This document shows positions 35,870 through 43,283 of a DNA stretch of 64,000 nucleotides, in pieces. This stretch comes from Actinoplanes regularis (lineage in GTDB: Bacteria > Actinomycetota > Actinomycetes > Mycobacteriales > Micromonosporaceae). Every line of letters begins with the position of its first letter. Positions within the stretch are counted from its first letter, which is position 1. The DNA lies in the NCBI RefSeq assembly GCF_900188005.1, contig NZ_FZNR01000004.1:186001-250000 (forward strand). Reading direction: 5' to 3'. A program made the position numbers and the translations under genes. Under the pieces are notes generated by a model that had not been told where the DNA came from, did not search any database, and was given only the letters and a program-made list of their open reading frames with translations.

Positions 35870-36742
35870 ATGACCCGAACCCGCGGCCTCCTGACCGCCG
35901 CCGCCGTCCCCCTGATCCTGATGGCCGGTTGCGCCCAGCCGGGCGAAGCCGGCTCCGCCGCCGATCCGATCGCCGAGAGCGCCCCGGTGCAGGACTCCAC
36001 CGTTCTGGTCCGGATCTCCCAGGAGGGCGGCTTCGTCCCGGCCGGCTACGCGTACGGCCGGCTGCCCGACGTGACCGTGTACGCCGACGGCCGGGTGATC
36101 AGCAACGGCCCGGTGCCCGCCATCGCGCCCGGCCCGGCCCTGCCCAACCTGCAGATGATCAAGATCACCCCGGAGCGGGCGCGCAAGTGGGCGGACGACG
36201 CCGTCGCCGCCGGCGTGAAGACCGGCGCCGACCTCGGCCTGCCCGGCGTCGCCGACATCCCGGACACGGTGATCACCGCCACCTCCGCCGGAAAGACCCA
36301 GATGGTGCGGGTCATGGCCCTGCACCAGGCGCTGCCGAACGACCCGAAGCTCTCCGCCGTCCAGCAGTCGGCCCGCAAGAAGCTGGCCGCGTTCGCCGAC
36401 GACCTGACCGCGTTCGCTGAGTCCGGATCCCCCGCCCCCACCGCATGGCAACCGGCATCCCTGGCCGCGCTGGCCCAGCCGTACGTCGCCGCCGACGACG
36501 GCCTGAAGCAGGTGGCGCAGGACTGGCCCGGCCCGGCGCTGCCCGGCGCCGAGCTGTCCACCGGTGCCGGCCTGCACTGCCTCGCCGTCTCCGGCGCCGA
36601 GAAGGACGCCGTGCTGGCCGCCGCGGCCAAGGCGAACCTGCGCACCCCGTGGAAGTCGGGTGGCAAGCAGTGGCAGGTCACCTTCCGGCCGCTGCTGCCG
36701 GACGAGACCGGCGGCTGCGCGGCCCTCAAGGGGGCCAGGTGA
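35870..36742 (+). CDS. Hypothetical lipoprotein
   Basis: 290 residues. The signal ends LILMAGC (lipid anchor C21). The mature part begins with a beta-rich domain (VLVRISQEGGFVPAGYAYGRLPDVTVYADGRVI), then a helical part and a Trp-containing C-terminus with two Cys (GLHCLAVSG...GGCAALKG) that could pair. No named family is recognised. It is exported and membrane-anchored. A 21-codon frame overlaps its stop codon. Confidence 0.75.
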   Translation: MTRTRGLLTAAAVPLILMAGCAQPGEAGSAADPIAESAPVQDSTVLVRISQEGGFVPAGYAYGRLPDVTVYADGRVISNGPVPAIAPGPALPNLQMIKITPERARKWADDAVAAGVKTGADLGLPGVADIPDTVITATSAGKTQMVRVMALHQALPNDPKLSAVQQSARKKLAAFADDLTAFAESGSPAPTAWQPASLAALAQPYVAADDGLKQVAQDWPGPALPGAELSTGAGLHCLAVSGAEKDAVLAAAAKANLRTPWKSGGKQWQVTFRPLLPDETGGCAALKGAR

Positions 36743-36804
36743 TCCCGATCGACTGGCCGTGGGAGCCGGATCCGGAGCCCGCACCACCCCAGCCAATGCC
36801 GTAG
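36739..36804 (+). CDS. Possible 21-residue coupled microprotein
   Basis: A GTG overlaps the lipoprotein TGA (GTGA). The frame encodes a short Pro/Trp/Glu-rich peptide beginning VIPIDWPWEPDPEPAPPQ and ends at TAG. The overlap geometry is that of coupled genes, but a peptide this short has no family support. Confidence 0.3.
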   Translation: MIPIDWPWEPDPEPAPPQPMP

Positions 36805-36849
36805 GCCCCGATGTGCGTCTGACTCACGTTCCTACTAGCGTCGGAAAAC

Positions 36850-37494
36850 GTGAGTGGAACGGGGATCGAAGCGGCGCAGATCCTGCTGGCGCTGCTCCTG
36901 CTCGCCGGGCTGGCGCTCGGGGGGATGGCCGTCATCGCCGGGCGGCGCGCGCCCGCGGCGCCGGTGCCCGAGGTGGCGCCGGAGGTGACCGAACTGGAGA
37001 CCGGTGCCGGCGAGGTCTGGGCCGCGGCGCGGCGGGCGGTGGAGGCCGCCGACGCGGCGCGGGACCGGGCGACCGAGGCGAACGATGTGCGCGCCCAGGC
37101 CGAGCAGCACTATCAGCAGGCGCGGTGGGACGCGTGGACCGGCCCGAAGGACGAGGGCCGCAAATTGGTGGAGCGGGCGGCGCTGGAGGCGTACCGGCGC
37201 GGTGAACTCTCCGTGGATCAGCTGAACCGGATCTGGGAGCACACCCGGCCGGAGGAGGCGGCGCTGGAGCGCGTCGACCTCGAGGTCGCCGAGGCCAAGC
37301 TGCGGTACGAGGAGGCTCTGGTCGAGGCGGTCGAGGAGCGGCGGGCGGCGCACGTGGCCGAGGTGGCCGCCGAGGTGCTGGCCGAGGAGGCGCGGATCGC
37401 CGAGGAGGAGGCCGCCGCCGCGCGGATCGAGGCGGAGGCGGCCGCCGGGCTCTCCGGGCTGCTGGGCGGGCCCGGGGACAGCCCCCGGGCCTGA
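36850..37494 (+). CDS. Membrane-anchored coiled-coil protein
   Basis: 214 residues from a GTG. One N-terminal transmembrane helix (about residues 8-30, AAQILLALLLLAGLALGGMAVIAG) is followed by long Ala/Glu/Arg-rich helices with heptad-like patterning (about 55-100 and 135-200) and a Gly/Pro tail. No enzyme motif. The domain is probably cytoplasmic, anchored at the membrane like other small structural or stalk proteins. No family is recognised. Confidence 0.7.
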   Translation: MSGTGIEAAQILLALLLLAGLALGGMAVIAGRRAPAAPVPEVAPEVTELETGAGEVWAAARRAVEAADAARDRATEANDVRAQAEQHYQQARWDAWTGPKDEGRKLVERAALEAYRRGELSVDQLNRIWEHTRPEEAALERVDLEVAEAKLRYEEALVEAVEERRAAHVAEVAAEVLAEEARIAEEEAAAARIEAEAAAGLSGLLGGPGDSPRA

Positions 37495-37509
37495 CCGGCC
37501 GGACTGCGG

Positions 37510-37878
37510 TCAGTGGACCTCGACGAGGTCCACGACGAAGATGAGGGTCTCGTTCGGCTTGATCACGCCACCGGCGCCCGCCGAGCCGTAGCCCAGGTGC
37601 GGCGGGATGGTGAGCTTGCGGCGGCCGCCCACCTTCATGCCGGCCACGCCCTGGTCCCAGCCGGAGATGACCTGCTGGGCGCCGACCCGGAAGCCGAGCG
37701 GTTGGCCCCGGTTGTAGGAGGCGTCGAACTCCTTGCCCGTGGATTGGGCCACGCCCACGTAGTGAACGCTGACGTACTCGCCGGGCGTGGCTTCCGGGCC
37801 GGTGCCCTCGACGAGGTCCTCGATCAGCAGATCGCTGGGGGCTTCGTCGGGGATGGGACCGACGTCGGGCTTGTTCAT
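37510..37878 (-). CDS. FKBP-type peptidyl-prolyl isomerase
   Basis: 122 residues, a single FKBP domain: VSVHYVGVAQSTGKEFDASYNRG, PLGFRVGAQQVISGWDQGVAGMKVGGRRKLTIPPHLGYG, then FVVDLVEV. The active-site residues Y, F, D, VI, W and Y of FKBP12 are present. No signal peptide, so it is cytoplasmic. Start ATG at 37878 with GGGAGGA upstream; an upstream frame to 38367 lacks support. Confidence 0.93.
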   Translation of the reverse strand: MNKPDVGPIPDEAPSDLLIEDLVEGTGPEATPGEYVSVHYVGVAQSTGKEFDASYNRGQPLGFRVGAQQVISGWDQGVAGMKVGGRRKLTIPPHLGYGSAGAGGVIKPNETLIFVVDLVEVH

Positions 37879-37971
37879 GAAGTCCTCCCGTTTTGTGTTG
37901 CCGGACCCGGTCATGCAATCACAACCGCGGGCCCGCTGAACGAGCGGTGCCGGATCTCCGTATCCCCGGGT

Positions 37972-37990
37972 GACCGGGAACGTCCCGGTC
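37972..37990. promoter_or_regulatory. Inverted repeat upstream of the LPMO gene
   Basis: GACCGGGA-ACG-TCCCGGTC, a perfect 8-bp inverted repeat ending 24 bp before the LPMO start, in the gap divergent from the FKBP gene. Candidate operator or leader hairpin. Confidence 0.45.
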
Positions 37991-38014
37991 GTGTGACCCG
38001 CCTGGGGGAATCCC

Positions 38015-38914
38015 GTGTCCGTCCGCCGCCTCTGTGCCGCCGCTCTGTTCACCGCGGCTGCCGTGTTCGCCGTACCGGCCGTGCCCGGGTACGCGCACGG
38101 CACGCCGATCACGCCGATCAGCCGGTCGGCCGCCTGCGCGGGGAACGGCACCAAGACTTCCACGGCGGCGTGCAAGGCGGCGAAGACCGCCACGAACGGG
38201 TTCATCGGGGCGTTCGACAACCTGCGGATCGCGAACGTGAAGGACGACCGCGTGTCGGTGCCGGACGGGAAGCTCTGCAGCGGCGGGCTCGACGCGTACA
38301 AGGGGCTCGACCTGCCTCGCGAGGACTTCCCGTCGACCGCGGTGCGCTCCGGGCAGAAGCTGCCCATCGCCTACCGGGGAACCATCCCGCACAAGGGTGA
38401 ATTCCGGATCTTCCTGACCAAGCCCGGGTACGACCCGACCAAGCGCCTGACCTGGGACGACCTCGGCAGCAAGCCGCTCGCGTCGTTCACCGACCCGGCG
38501 CTGACCGACGGGTCGTACCGGATGTCGGTGACGCTGCCGCAGCGGACCGGCCGGCACATGCTCTACGTGGTCTGGGAGACCTCCAGCACCCCGGACACCT
38601 ACTACTCGTGTTCCGACCTGGTCTTCCCGGCGGCTCCCGCGGTGAAGAAGACGAGCGCGAAGCCGTCGGTCGCCCCGGTCCGCGGCTCGGCCGCGCCGGC
38701 CACGTCGCCGGCCACCACGACGAGTGCGGAGGCGGCCGTGGAGCCGGCCGAGGAGACGGCCGCGGAGCCGAGCGTCGACCCGGTGCTGGCGTCCGCGGAC
38801 AGTCGCGACGACAACACGAACGTGGGCCACTGGCTGATCGGTGGCGCACTCGGTGTCGGCCTGCTGACGATCATGATTGCCCTGCTCAGCCGCCGTCGCC
38901 GCACGAATCTGTGA
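38015..38914 (+). CDS. AA10-type lytic polysaccharide monooxygenase, membrane-anchored
   Basis: 299 residues from a GTG. The signal peptide ends PGYA, so the mature chain starts with H28 (HGTPITPISRSAACA), the copper-brace His of AA10/CBM33 enzymes; H126 (TIPHKGEF) is the probable second ligand. Four Cys are spaced as in AA10 disulfides (C41, C53, C88 and one in YYSCSDL). A Ser/Ala/Pro/Thr-rich linker (about 215-265) leads to a C-terminal transmembrane helix and an Arg-rich stop-transfer (SRRRRT). This layout puts an oxidative polysaccharide-cleaving domain on the cell surface. Chitin or cellulose are the usual substrates. Confidence 0.83.
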   Translation: MSVRRLCAAALFTAAAVFAVPAVPGYAHGTPITPISRSAACAGNGTKTSTAACKAAKTATNGFIGAFDNLRIANVKDDRVSVPDGKLCSGGLDAYKGLDLPREDFPSTAVRSGQKLPIAYRGTIPHKGEFRIFLTKPGYDPTKRLTWDDLGSKPLASFTDPALTDGSYRMSVTLPQRTGRHMLYVVWETSSTPDTYYSCSDLVFPAAPAVKKTSAKPSVAPVRGSAAPATSPATTTSAEAAVEPAEETAAEPSVDPVLASADSRDDNTNVGHWLIGGALGVGLLTIMIALLSRRRRTNL

Positions 38915-38945
38915 GTCCCCGGAGAAATGGCTCGAAAAAACTTTT

Positions 38946-38970
38946 GAACCCCTCGTTCGTGGATCACGTA
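38946..38970 (+). promoter_or_regulatory. Possible ECF-sigma promoter
   Basis: GAACC at 38946-38950 and CGTA at 38967-38970 with a 16-bp spacer resemble ECF -35/-10 elements, about 55 bp upstream of the Tat-exported protein start. Inferred from spacing only. Confidence 0.3.
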
Positions 38971-39026
38971 ATCACCGGCGTCGACAATGCACGCCCGTCC
39001 GGCCCCCAACAGACGAAAGGCCCAGC

Positions 39027-39302
39027 ATGAGTCGTAGTCGCTACCGAGCCCAGGCGTTCCCGCGGTTCAATCGCCGGCGGTTGCTGGCGCTCACCGCAGC
39101 AGGTGTGGGCGTCTCGGCCGCCGGGGTTGCCGGGCTCAGTCTCGCCAGCGAGAACGAGACCGCCTCGGCGTCCGATGGCGCGCCGCTGGTGATCTCGGTA
39201 CGGGACGCCAAGAAGGGCACGCTCGACATCTTCTCCGGCAGTTCCAAAAAGACCGTGACCGACAAGAAACTCGCCGCGCAGCTGCTCAAAGCCGCCCGCT
39301 GA
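39027..39302 (+). CDS. Small Tat-signal protein
   Basis: 91 residues. The N-terminus has a twin-arginine signal (FNRRRLLALTAAGVGVSAAG). The mature part, about 45 residues, is Ser/Lys-rich (PLVISVRDAKKGTLDIFSGSSKKTVTDKKLA) and looks like a compact strand-helix unit. The ATG at 39027 has GAAAGG upstream. It is 19 bp before the DUF4331 gene on the same strand, so the two are probably made and exported together; its own function is unknown. Confidence 0.75.
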   Translation: MSRSRYRAQAFPRFNRRRLLALTAAGVGVSAAGVAGLSLASENETASASDGAPLVISVRDAKKGTLDIFSGSSKKTVTDKKLAAQLLKAAR

Positions 39303-39321
39303 CCTCAGAGGAATCGCGTAA

Positions 39322-40716
39322 ATGTCTTCTCACCGCGAAGCGCCGGAGATCAGCAAAGACCCGGTCGCCGACAGTTCCGACCTGTACGCGTTCGTCAGCC
39401 CTGACGATGCCGACACGGTCACCATCATCGCCAACTACGTCCCCTTGCAGATCCCGGCGAGCGGACCGAACTTCTTCGAGTTCGGCGACGATGTGCTCTA
39501 CGAGGTCCACATCGACGCGAACGGCGATGCCCGTCCGGACATCACGTACCAGTTCCGGTTCGTCACCGAACTGCGCAACGACCGGACCTTCCTCTACAAC
39601 ACCGGCCAGATCGAGTCGCTGGACAGCGAGAACTGGAACCGGCGGCAGTTCTTCTCGGTCACCAAGGTCGACCGGCACGGCAAGCAGACCGTACTGGCCA
39701 AGAAGCTGCCCTGCCCGCCCTGCAACGTCGGCAAGATCTCGATCCCGCACTACGAGAAGCTGGCCCAGGACGCCGTCCACAAGCTGAAGTCCGGGGAGAC
39801 GGTCTTCGCCGGCCAGCGCGCCGACGCGTTCTTCGTCGACCTGGGCGCCATCTTCGACCTGGGCACGCTGCGCCCGTTCCAGGACAAGCACCTGGTCGGC
39901 CAGAAGCTGTTCAACTACGCCGGCAAGGCGGTCAACGCGACCGACCAGACCAACGTGCACAGCATCGCGATCAAGATCCCGCTGCACATGGTCCGCCGCG
40001 ACGGCAAGAAGCGGGTCAAGGCCACCGACGCCGGCGCCGTGATCGGCGTGTGGACCTCGGCCAGCCGCCGCCAGGTGCAGGTGCGCAACGGCGACAGCAA
40101 GAACGCCGACGTCTACGTGGGCCCGCAGGTCCAGGTGTCCCGGCTGGGCAACCCGCTGTTCAACGAGGTCATCGTCCCGATGGCGCAGAAGGACAAGTGG
40201 AACAGCCTGCCGCCGAGCGAGGACAAGAAGTTCGCCGAGTTCGTCGCGACCCCGGAGCTCGGTGCCCTGCTGCCGGTGCTCTACCCGGGGCTGTTCGACA
40301 ACCTGGCCGCGCTGAACAAGGCCAAGAAGGACCGCGCCGACCTGCTGGCGATCCTGCTCACCGGTATCCCGAGCGGGCTGATCGACGGCTTCCAGAACAA
40401 CACCGGCGCGGTGCAGGCCGACATGCTGCGGCTGAACACCGCGATTCCGCCGGCCGCGAAGCCGAACGCGTTCGGTGTGGTCGGCGGCGACGTGGCCGGC
40501 TTCCCGAACGGACGCCGGATCGCCGACGACGTGGTCTCCATCTCGCTGCGGGCGATCGCGGGCGTGACCGTGCCCCTGGTCGACAAGGCGTTCAAGCCGG
40601 ACGCCGCGGCCGCTCTGGTCGAGCAGGGGCTGAGCATCAAGAACGTCAGCTCGGGGCTGCTGAAGAGCTTCCCGTACCTGGGTACCCCGTTCGACGGATT
40701 CTCGGTGCCGTCATGA
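39322..40716 (+). CDS. DUF4331 family protein
   Basis: 464 residues of the DUF4331 family: SSHREAPEISKDPVADSSDLYAFVSPD at the N-terminus, then repeated beta-rich segments and a C-terminal helical part (DDVVSISLRAIAGV). It has no signal peptide of its own, while many relatives are exported, so it may travel with the small Tat protein encoded just upstream. Function of the family is not established. Its TGA overlaps the ATG of a short repeat-encoded ORF. Confidence 0.88.
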   Translation: MSSHREAPEISKDPVADSSDLYAFVSPDDADTVTIIANYVPLQIPASGPNFFEFGDDVLYEVHIDANGDARPDITYQFRFVTELRNDRTFLYNTGQIESLDSENWNRRQFFSVTKVDRHGKQTVLAKKLPCPPCNVGKISIPHYEKLAQDAVHKLKSGETVFAGQRADAFFVDLGAIFDLGTLRPFQDKHLVGQKLFNYAGKAVNATDQTNVHSIAIKIPLHMVRRDGKKRVKATDAGAVIGVWTSASRRQVQVRNGDSKNADVYVGPQVQVSRLGNPLFNEVIVPMAQKDKWNSLPPSEDKKFAEFVATPELGALLPVLYPGLFDNLAALNKAKKDRADLLAILLTGIPSGLIDGFQNNTGAVQADMLRLNTAIPPAAKPNAFGVVGGDVAGFPNGRRIADDVVSISLRAIAGVTVPLVDKAFKPDAAAALVEQGLSIKNVSSGLLKSFPYLGTPFDGFSVPS

Positions 40717-40781
40717 GCGAGCTTGAGAGCGAATCAGTCAGCTCCCGCCGACGCCGGAGCGAAGCGGAGGCGGCGGCATGA
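40713..40781 (+). repeat. Intercistronic coupling repeat, single 66-bp copy (22-codon ORF)
   Basis: The repeat starts at ATGA overlapping the DUF4331 stop and encodes 22 residues (MSELESESVSSRRRRSEAEA plus AA). Its own TGA overlaps the ATG of the next gene. It contains GGAGG 8 bases before that ATG. The ends ATGAGCGAGCTTG and CGCCGGAGCGAAGCGGAGG match the three tandem copies at 55345-55581; the middle is 12 bp shorter. This could be read as a tiny gene or as a mobile translational-coupling element. Confidence 0.75.
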
Positions 40782-41155
40782 GCCACTCGCATGACCACGG
40801 ACATCCGCATCACCATCACACGATGGCCCCGTCCGGGCAGGGCACGGTCATGCTGAACATCGGCGGGAACGTCGGCGCGCTGATCATCGGCACGCCGGCC
40901 CGGCTGCACGGCCACGAGATCGAGGTCAGCCCGGTCGACGCGCCCTCGCAGCGGCAACACGCCGCGGTCCGGGCCCGTTACGTCCGGGGTGGCGTCACCT
41001 ACTGCGTGGTCATCGACAACCTGGCCGAGGGCCGGTACGCGATCTGGGCCGACGGCCCGGAGCCGCTGACCGAGGTCGAGGTCCGGGGTGGCGCGGTCGC
41101 CGAGTTCACCTGGCCGGAGAACGCCGTACCCGGAAGGAAGCTCCTCTCGGTCTAA
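40778..41155 (+). CDS. His-rich hypothetical protein
   Basis: 125 residues. The first 15 (MSHSHDHGHPHHHHT) contain eight His, a likely metal-binding tail. The rest is a beta-rich domain: GTVMLNIGGNVGALIIGTPARLHGHEIEVSP and GGVTYCVVIDNLAEGRYAIW, seen in other actinobacterial proteins of unknown function. It has no signal peptide. The ATG overlaps the stop of the repeat ORF, and the AraC gene follows after 10 bp, so it is inside the DUF4331 operon. Confidence 0.8.
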   Translation: MSHSHDHGHPHHHHTMAPSGQGTVMLNIGGNVGALIIGTPARLHGHEIEVSPVDAPSQRQHAAVRARYVRGGVTYCVVIDNLAEGRYAIWADGPEPLTEVEVRGGAVAEFTWPENAVPGRKLLSV

Positions 41156-41165
41156 GGTGGACCGC

Positions 41166-42155
41166 ATGGTCTACCCGGGTGCCGAGGTCCCGGTCCGCGC
41201 CGGGCTGCGAACGACGGACGTGGAGGAGGCCCGCGCCTTCTGCCGCAAGCTCTACTACGCCCCGCTGCGCATCGAACCGGTCGGTGACCCCGGCCGGTTC
41301 GATTTCAGCGCCGACGTGGTCGAGCTCGGTCCGATCACGGTCGGCGAGGTGGGGTACGGCACCGACATCCGGGTTCTCTGCGACGGGCTGGAGACGTCAT
41401 ACCACGTGCTGGCCCCGCTGACCGGGATGTTGCGATCCCGGCACCGGGGCACCGTGGTGTTCGCCGACCCGACCCGGGCGGTGGTCTACCGCCCCACCGG
41501 CGACATCGAGCTGGACTGGCCGGGCAACTGCCGGCTGCTCAGCGTCAAGATCGAGCGCGGTGCCCTGGAGCGGGAACTGGACGCCGCACTGGACCAGCGG
41601 GTCGTCTCCCCGATGCCGCTGGGCGCCAGCTTCGACCTGGTCGACGGCCCGGGCCGGACCTGGCTCGCCCTGGTCCGGCTGCTGCTCTCCGAGTTGCGCG
41701 GCACGGACGGCCTGGCCAGCCAGCCCCGGATGGCCGCTCGCTGGCGCGACATGGTGGTCAGCGGCCTCGCCTTGACGGTCGAGCATCCGTACGGTGAGGA
41801 ACCGGCCGGGCTGCAGGGCCCGATGCGCCCCCGCACGGTCAAGCGCGTGCTGGACGTCCTGCACACCGAGCCCTGGCGTCAGTACACCGCCGCTGAGCTG
41901 GCCGCGATCGCCGGCGTCGGCGTCCGGGTCCTGCAGGACGCGTTCCGTCAGCACGTCGGCATGTCCCCGATGGCCTATCTGCGCCGCCTCCGGCTGGACG
42001 GCGTGCACGCCGAGCTGTCCCGCTCCGACCCGGGCACGGCCAGCGTCAGCGAGATCGCGTACCGGTGGGGCTTCACCCACCTGGGCCGCTTCGCCGGTGC
42101 CTACCGGTCGCGCTTCGGCGTCTCCCCGTCCGCTACGCTCCGTGACCCTTCCTGA
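41166..42155 (+). CDS. AraC-family regulator with AraC-binding-like domain
   Basis: 329 residues. The N-terminal half is an AraC-binding-like beta domain (VGEVGYGTDIRVLCDGLETSYHVLAPLTG). The C-terminal 100 residues are the double HTH: YTAAELAAIAGVGVRVLQDAFRQHVGMSPMAYLRRLRLDGVHAEL and VSEIAYRWGFTHLGRFAGAYRSRFGVSPSATL. The ATG at 41166 lies 10 bp after the His-rich gene, so it probably regulates its own operon. It converges with and overlaps the next gene by 55 bp. The AraC gene at the right end of the window encodes a clear paralogue. Confidence 0.9.
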   Translation: MVYPGAEVPVRAGLRTTDVEEARAFCRKLYYAPLRIEPVGDPGRFDFSADVVELGPITVGEVGYGTDIRVLCDGLETSYHVLAPLTGMLRSRHRGTVVFADPTRAVVYRPTGDIELDWPGNCRLLSVKIERGALERELDAALDQRVVSPMPLGASFDLVDGPGRTWLALVRLLLSELRGTDGLASQPRMAARWRDMVVSGLALTVEHPYGEEPAGLQGPMRPRTVKRVLDVLHTEPWRQYTAAELAAIAGVGVRVLQDAFRQHVGMSPMAYLRRLRLDGVHAELSRSDPGTASVSEIAYRWGFTHLGRFAGAYRSRFGVSPSATLRDPS

Positions 42156-42526
42156 TCCCCGAGCGCGGCCGTCACCCGGGTCCGGAGCAGCTCGTACTGT
42201 TCCCGGCAGCGCTGGGGCGGACCGGCGGGGCGCTGCTGGACAGCCCCGCCGACGACCGTCTCGCCCGGCCCGAACTGCTCGAAGGTGAAGTCGACGTCGC
42301 GTCCGCCGGGCAGCCGGTTCCAGTAGTGGTCCCCGTACCGGGTCCCGTCCACGAGGTGCTCGCCGACCACCAGCTCGCCGCCCAGCAACTCCTGCACGAC
42401 CAGCGCCGTCACCCCGCACTGCCCACGGGCCGGGTTCTCCGGCGTCCAGTCGGCCAGATCGTGCGGGTCGCAGGTGTCGCGCCCCCACGCCGTCCGCAGA
42501 ACCGATTCCAGCAACGTCACAGTCAT
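42101..42526 (-). CDS. YunG-like protein
   Basis: 141 residues: VTLLESVLRTAWGRDTCDPHDLADWTPENPARGQCGVTALVVQELLGGELVVGE, then HYWNRLPGGRDVDFTFEQF. This matches the YunG family of small uncharacterised proteins; C, H and W residues are arranged as in a transglutaminase-like papain fold (GQCGVTA, GDHYWN), but activity is unknown. The second of two adjacent ATGs (42526) is preferred because GGAGG lies 7 bases upstream. The 3' end overlaps the AraC gene. Confidence 0.78.
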   Translation of the reverse strand: MTVTLLESVLRTAWGRDTCDPHDLADWTPENPARGQCGVTALVVQELLGGELVVGEHLVDGTRYGDHYWNRLPGGRDVDFTFEQFGPGETVVGGAVQQRPAGPPQRCREQYELLRTRVTAALGDQEGSRSVADGETPKRDR

Positions 42527-42580
42527 CATGTGTCCTCCCGTTTCCTCCCACGGAGGATTCACCCTCGAGCAGGTGGAGGG

Positions 42581-43267
42581 TCAAGCCGGGCGTTGCAGCG
42601 GCGGATACAGCGCGGTGGCGGGGCCCCGGCGGAACAGCGCGGCCGGGCGCCCGGTCGGCGGGCTGCGCATCTCCCCGGTGGGCACCACGAAGCCCGGCAG
42701 GCCGGTGGCCTTGCGGTGGAAGTTGCGCGGGTCGAGCGGCACGCCCCACACCGCCTCGTACACCGCGCGCAGCTCGGCGATCGTGAACTCGGTCCGGCAG
42801 AACGCGGTCGCCAGCGGGGTGTTCTCCAGCAGCCGGCGGGCCTGCTCCACCGCGTCGGCCAGGATCCGGTCGTGGTCGAAGGCGAGGCCGAGACCGCCGC
42901 GACGGACCGGCTCCCAGCGGGCGCCGGCCGCGTCGGTGCCGGCGGTCGGCATCGGCAGGTCCGGGAGGATCGCCAGGTAGGCGACGGTGGCGACCCGCCC
43001 GCGCGGATCACGGTCCGGCGCCGCATAGGTGCGCACCTGCTCGAGGTACGGGTCGAGCCCGCTGAGTCCGGTCTCCTCGGCCAGTTCCCGCACCGCGGCG
43101 TCGATCAGGTCCTCCCCGGCGCGCAGGAATCCGCCGGGGAGGGCGAGCCGGCCCAGGTACGGCTCCACCCCGCGCTCCACCAGGAGCACCTCGAACGCGG
43201 CGCCCCGGACGGTGCAGACCACCAGGTCCACGGCGAGCTCGAAGCTGAGGTGCGGCCGCTCGATCAC
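42581..43267 (-). CDS. NrtR-like Nudix protein with winged-helix C-terminus
   Basis: 228 residues. The Nudix box is complete (GGFLRAGEDLIDAAVREL followed by AEETGL, fitting Gx5Ex7REUxEExGU). The C-terminal part (FTIAELRAVYEAVWGVPLDPRNFHRKA) resembles the winged helix of NrtR NAD-metabolism regulators. Many NrtR repressors have a degraded Nudix box; this one is intact, so it may hydrolyse ADP-ribose-like compounds, regulate transcription, or both. No NAD biosynthesis gene is adjacent. Confidence 0.85.
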   Translation of the reverse strand: MIERPHLSFELAVDLVVCTVRGAAFEVLLVERGVEPYLGRLALPGGFLRAGEDLIDAAVRELAEETGLSGLDPYLEQVRTYAAPDRDPRGRVATVAYLAILPDLPMPTAGTDAAGARWEPVRRGGLGLAFDHDRILADAVEQARRLLENTPLATAFCRTEFTIAELRAVYEAVWGVPLDPRNFHRKATGLPGFVVPTGEMRSPPTGRPAALFRRGPATALYPPLQRPA

Positions 43268-43283
43268 AGGTGTCGAGGTTAGA

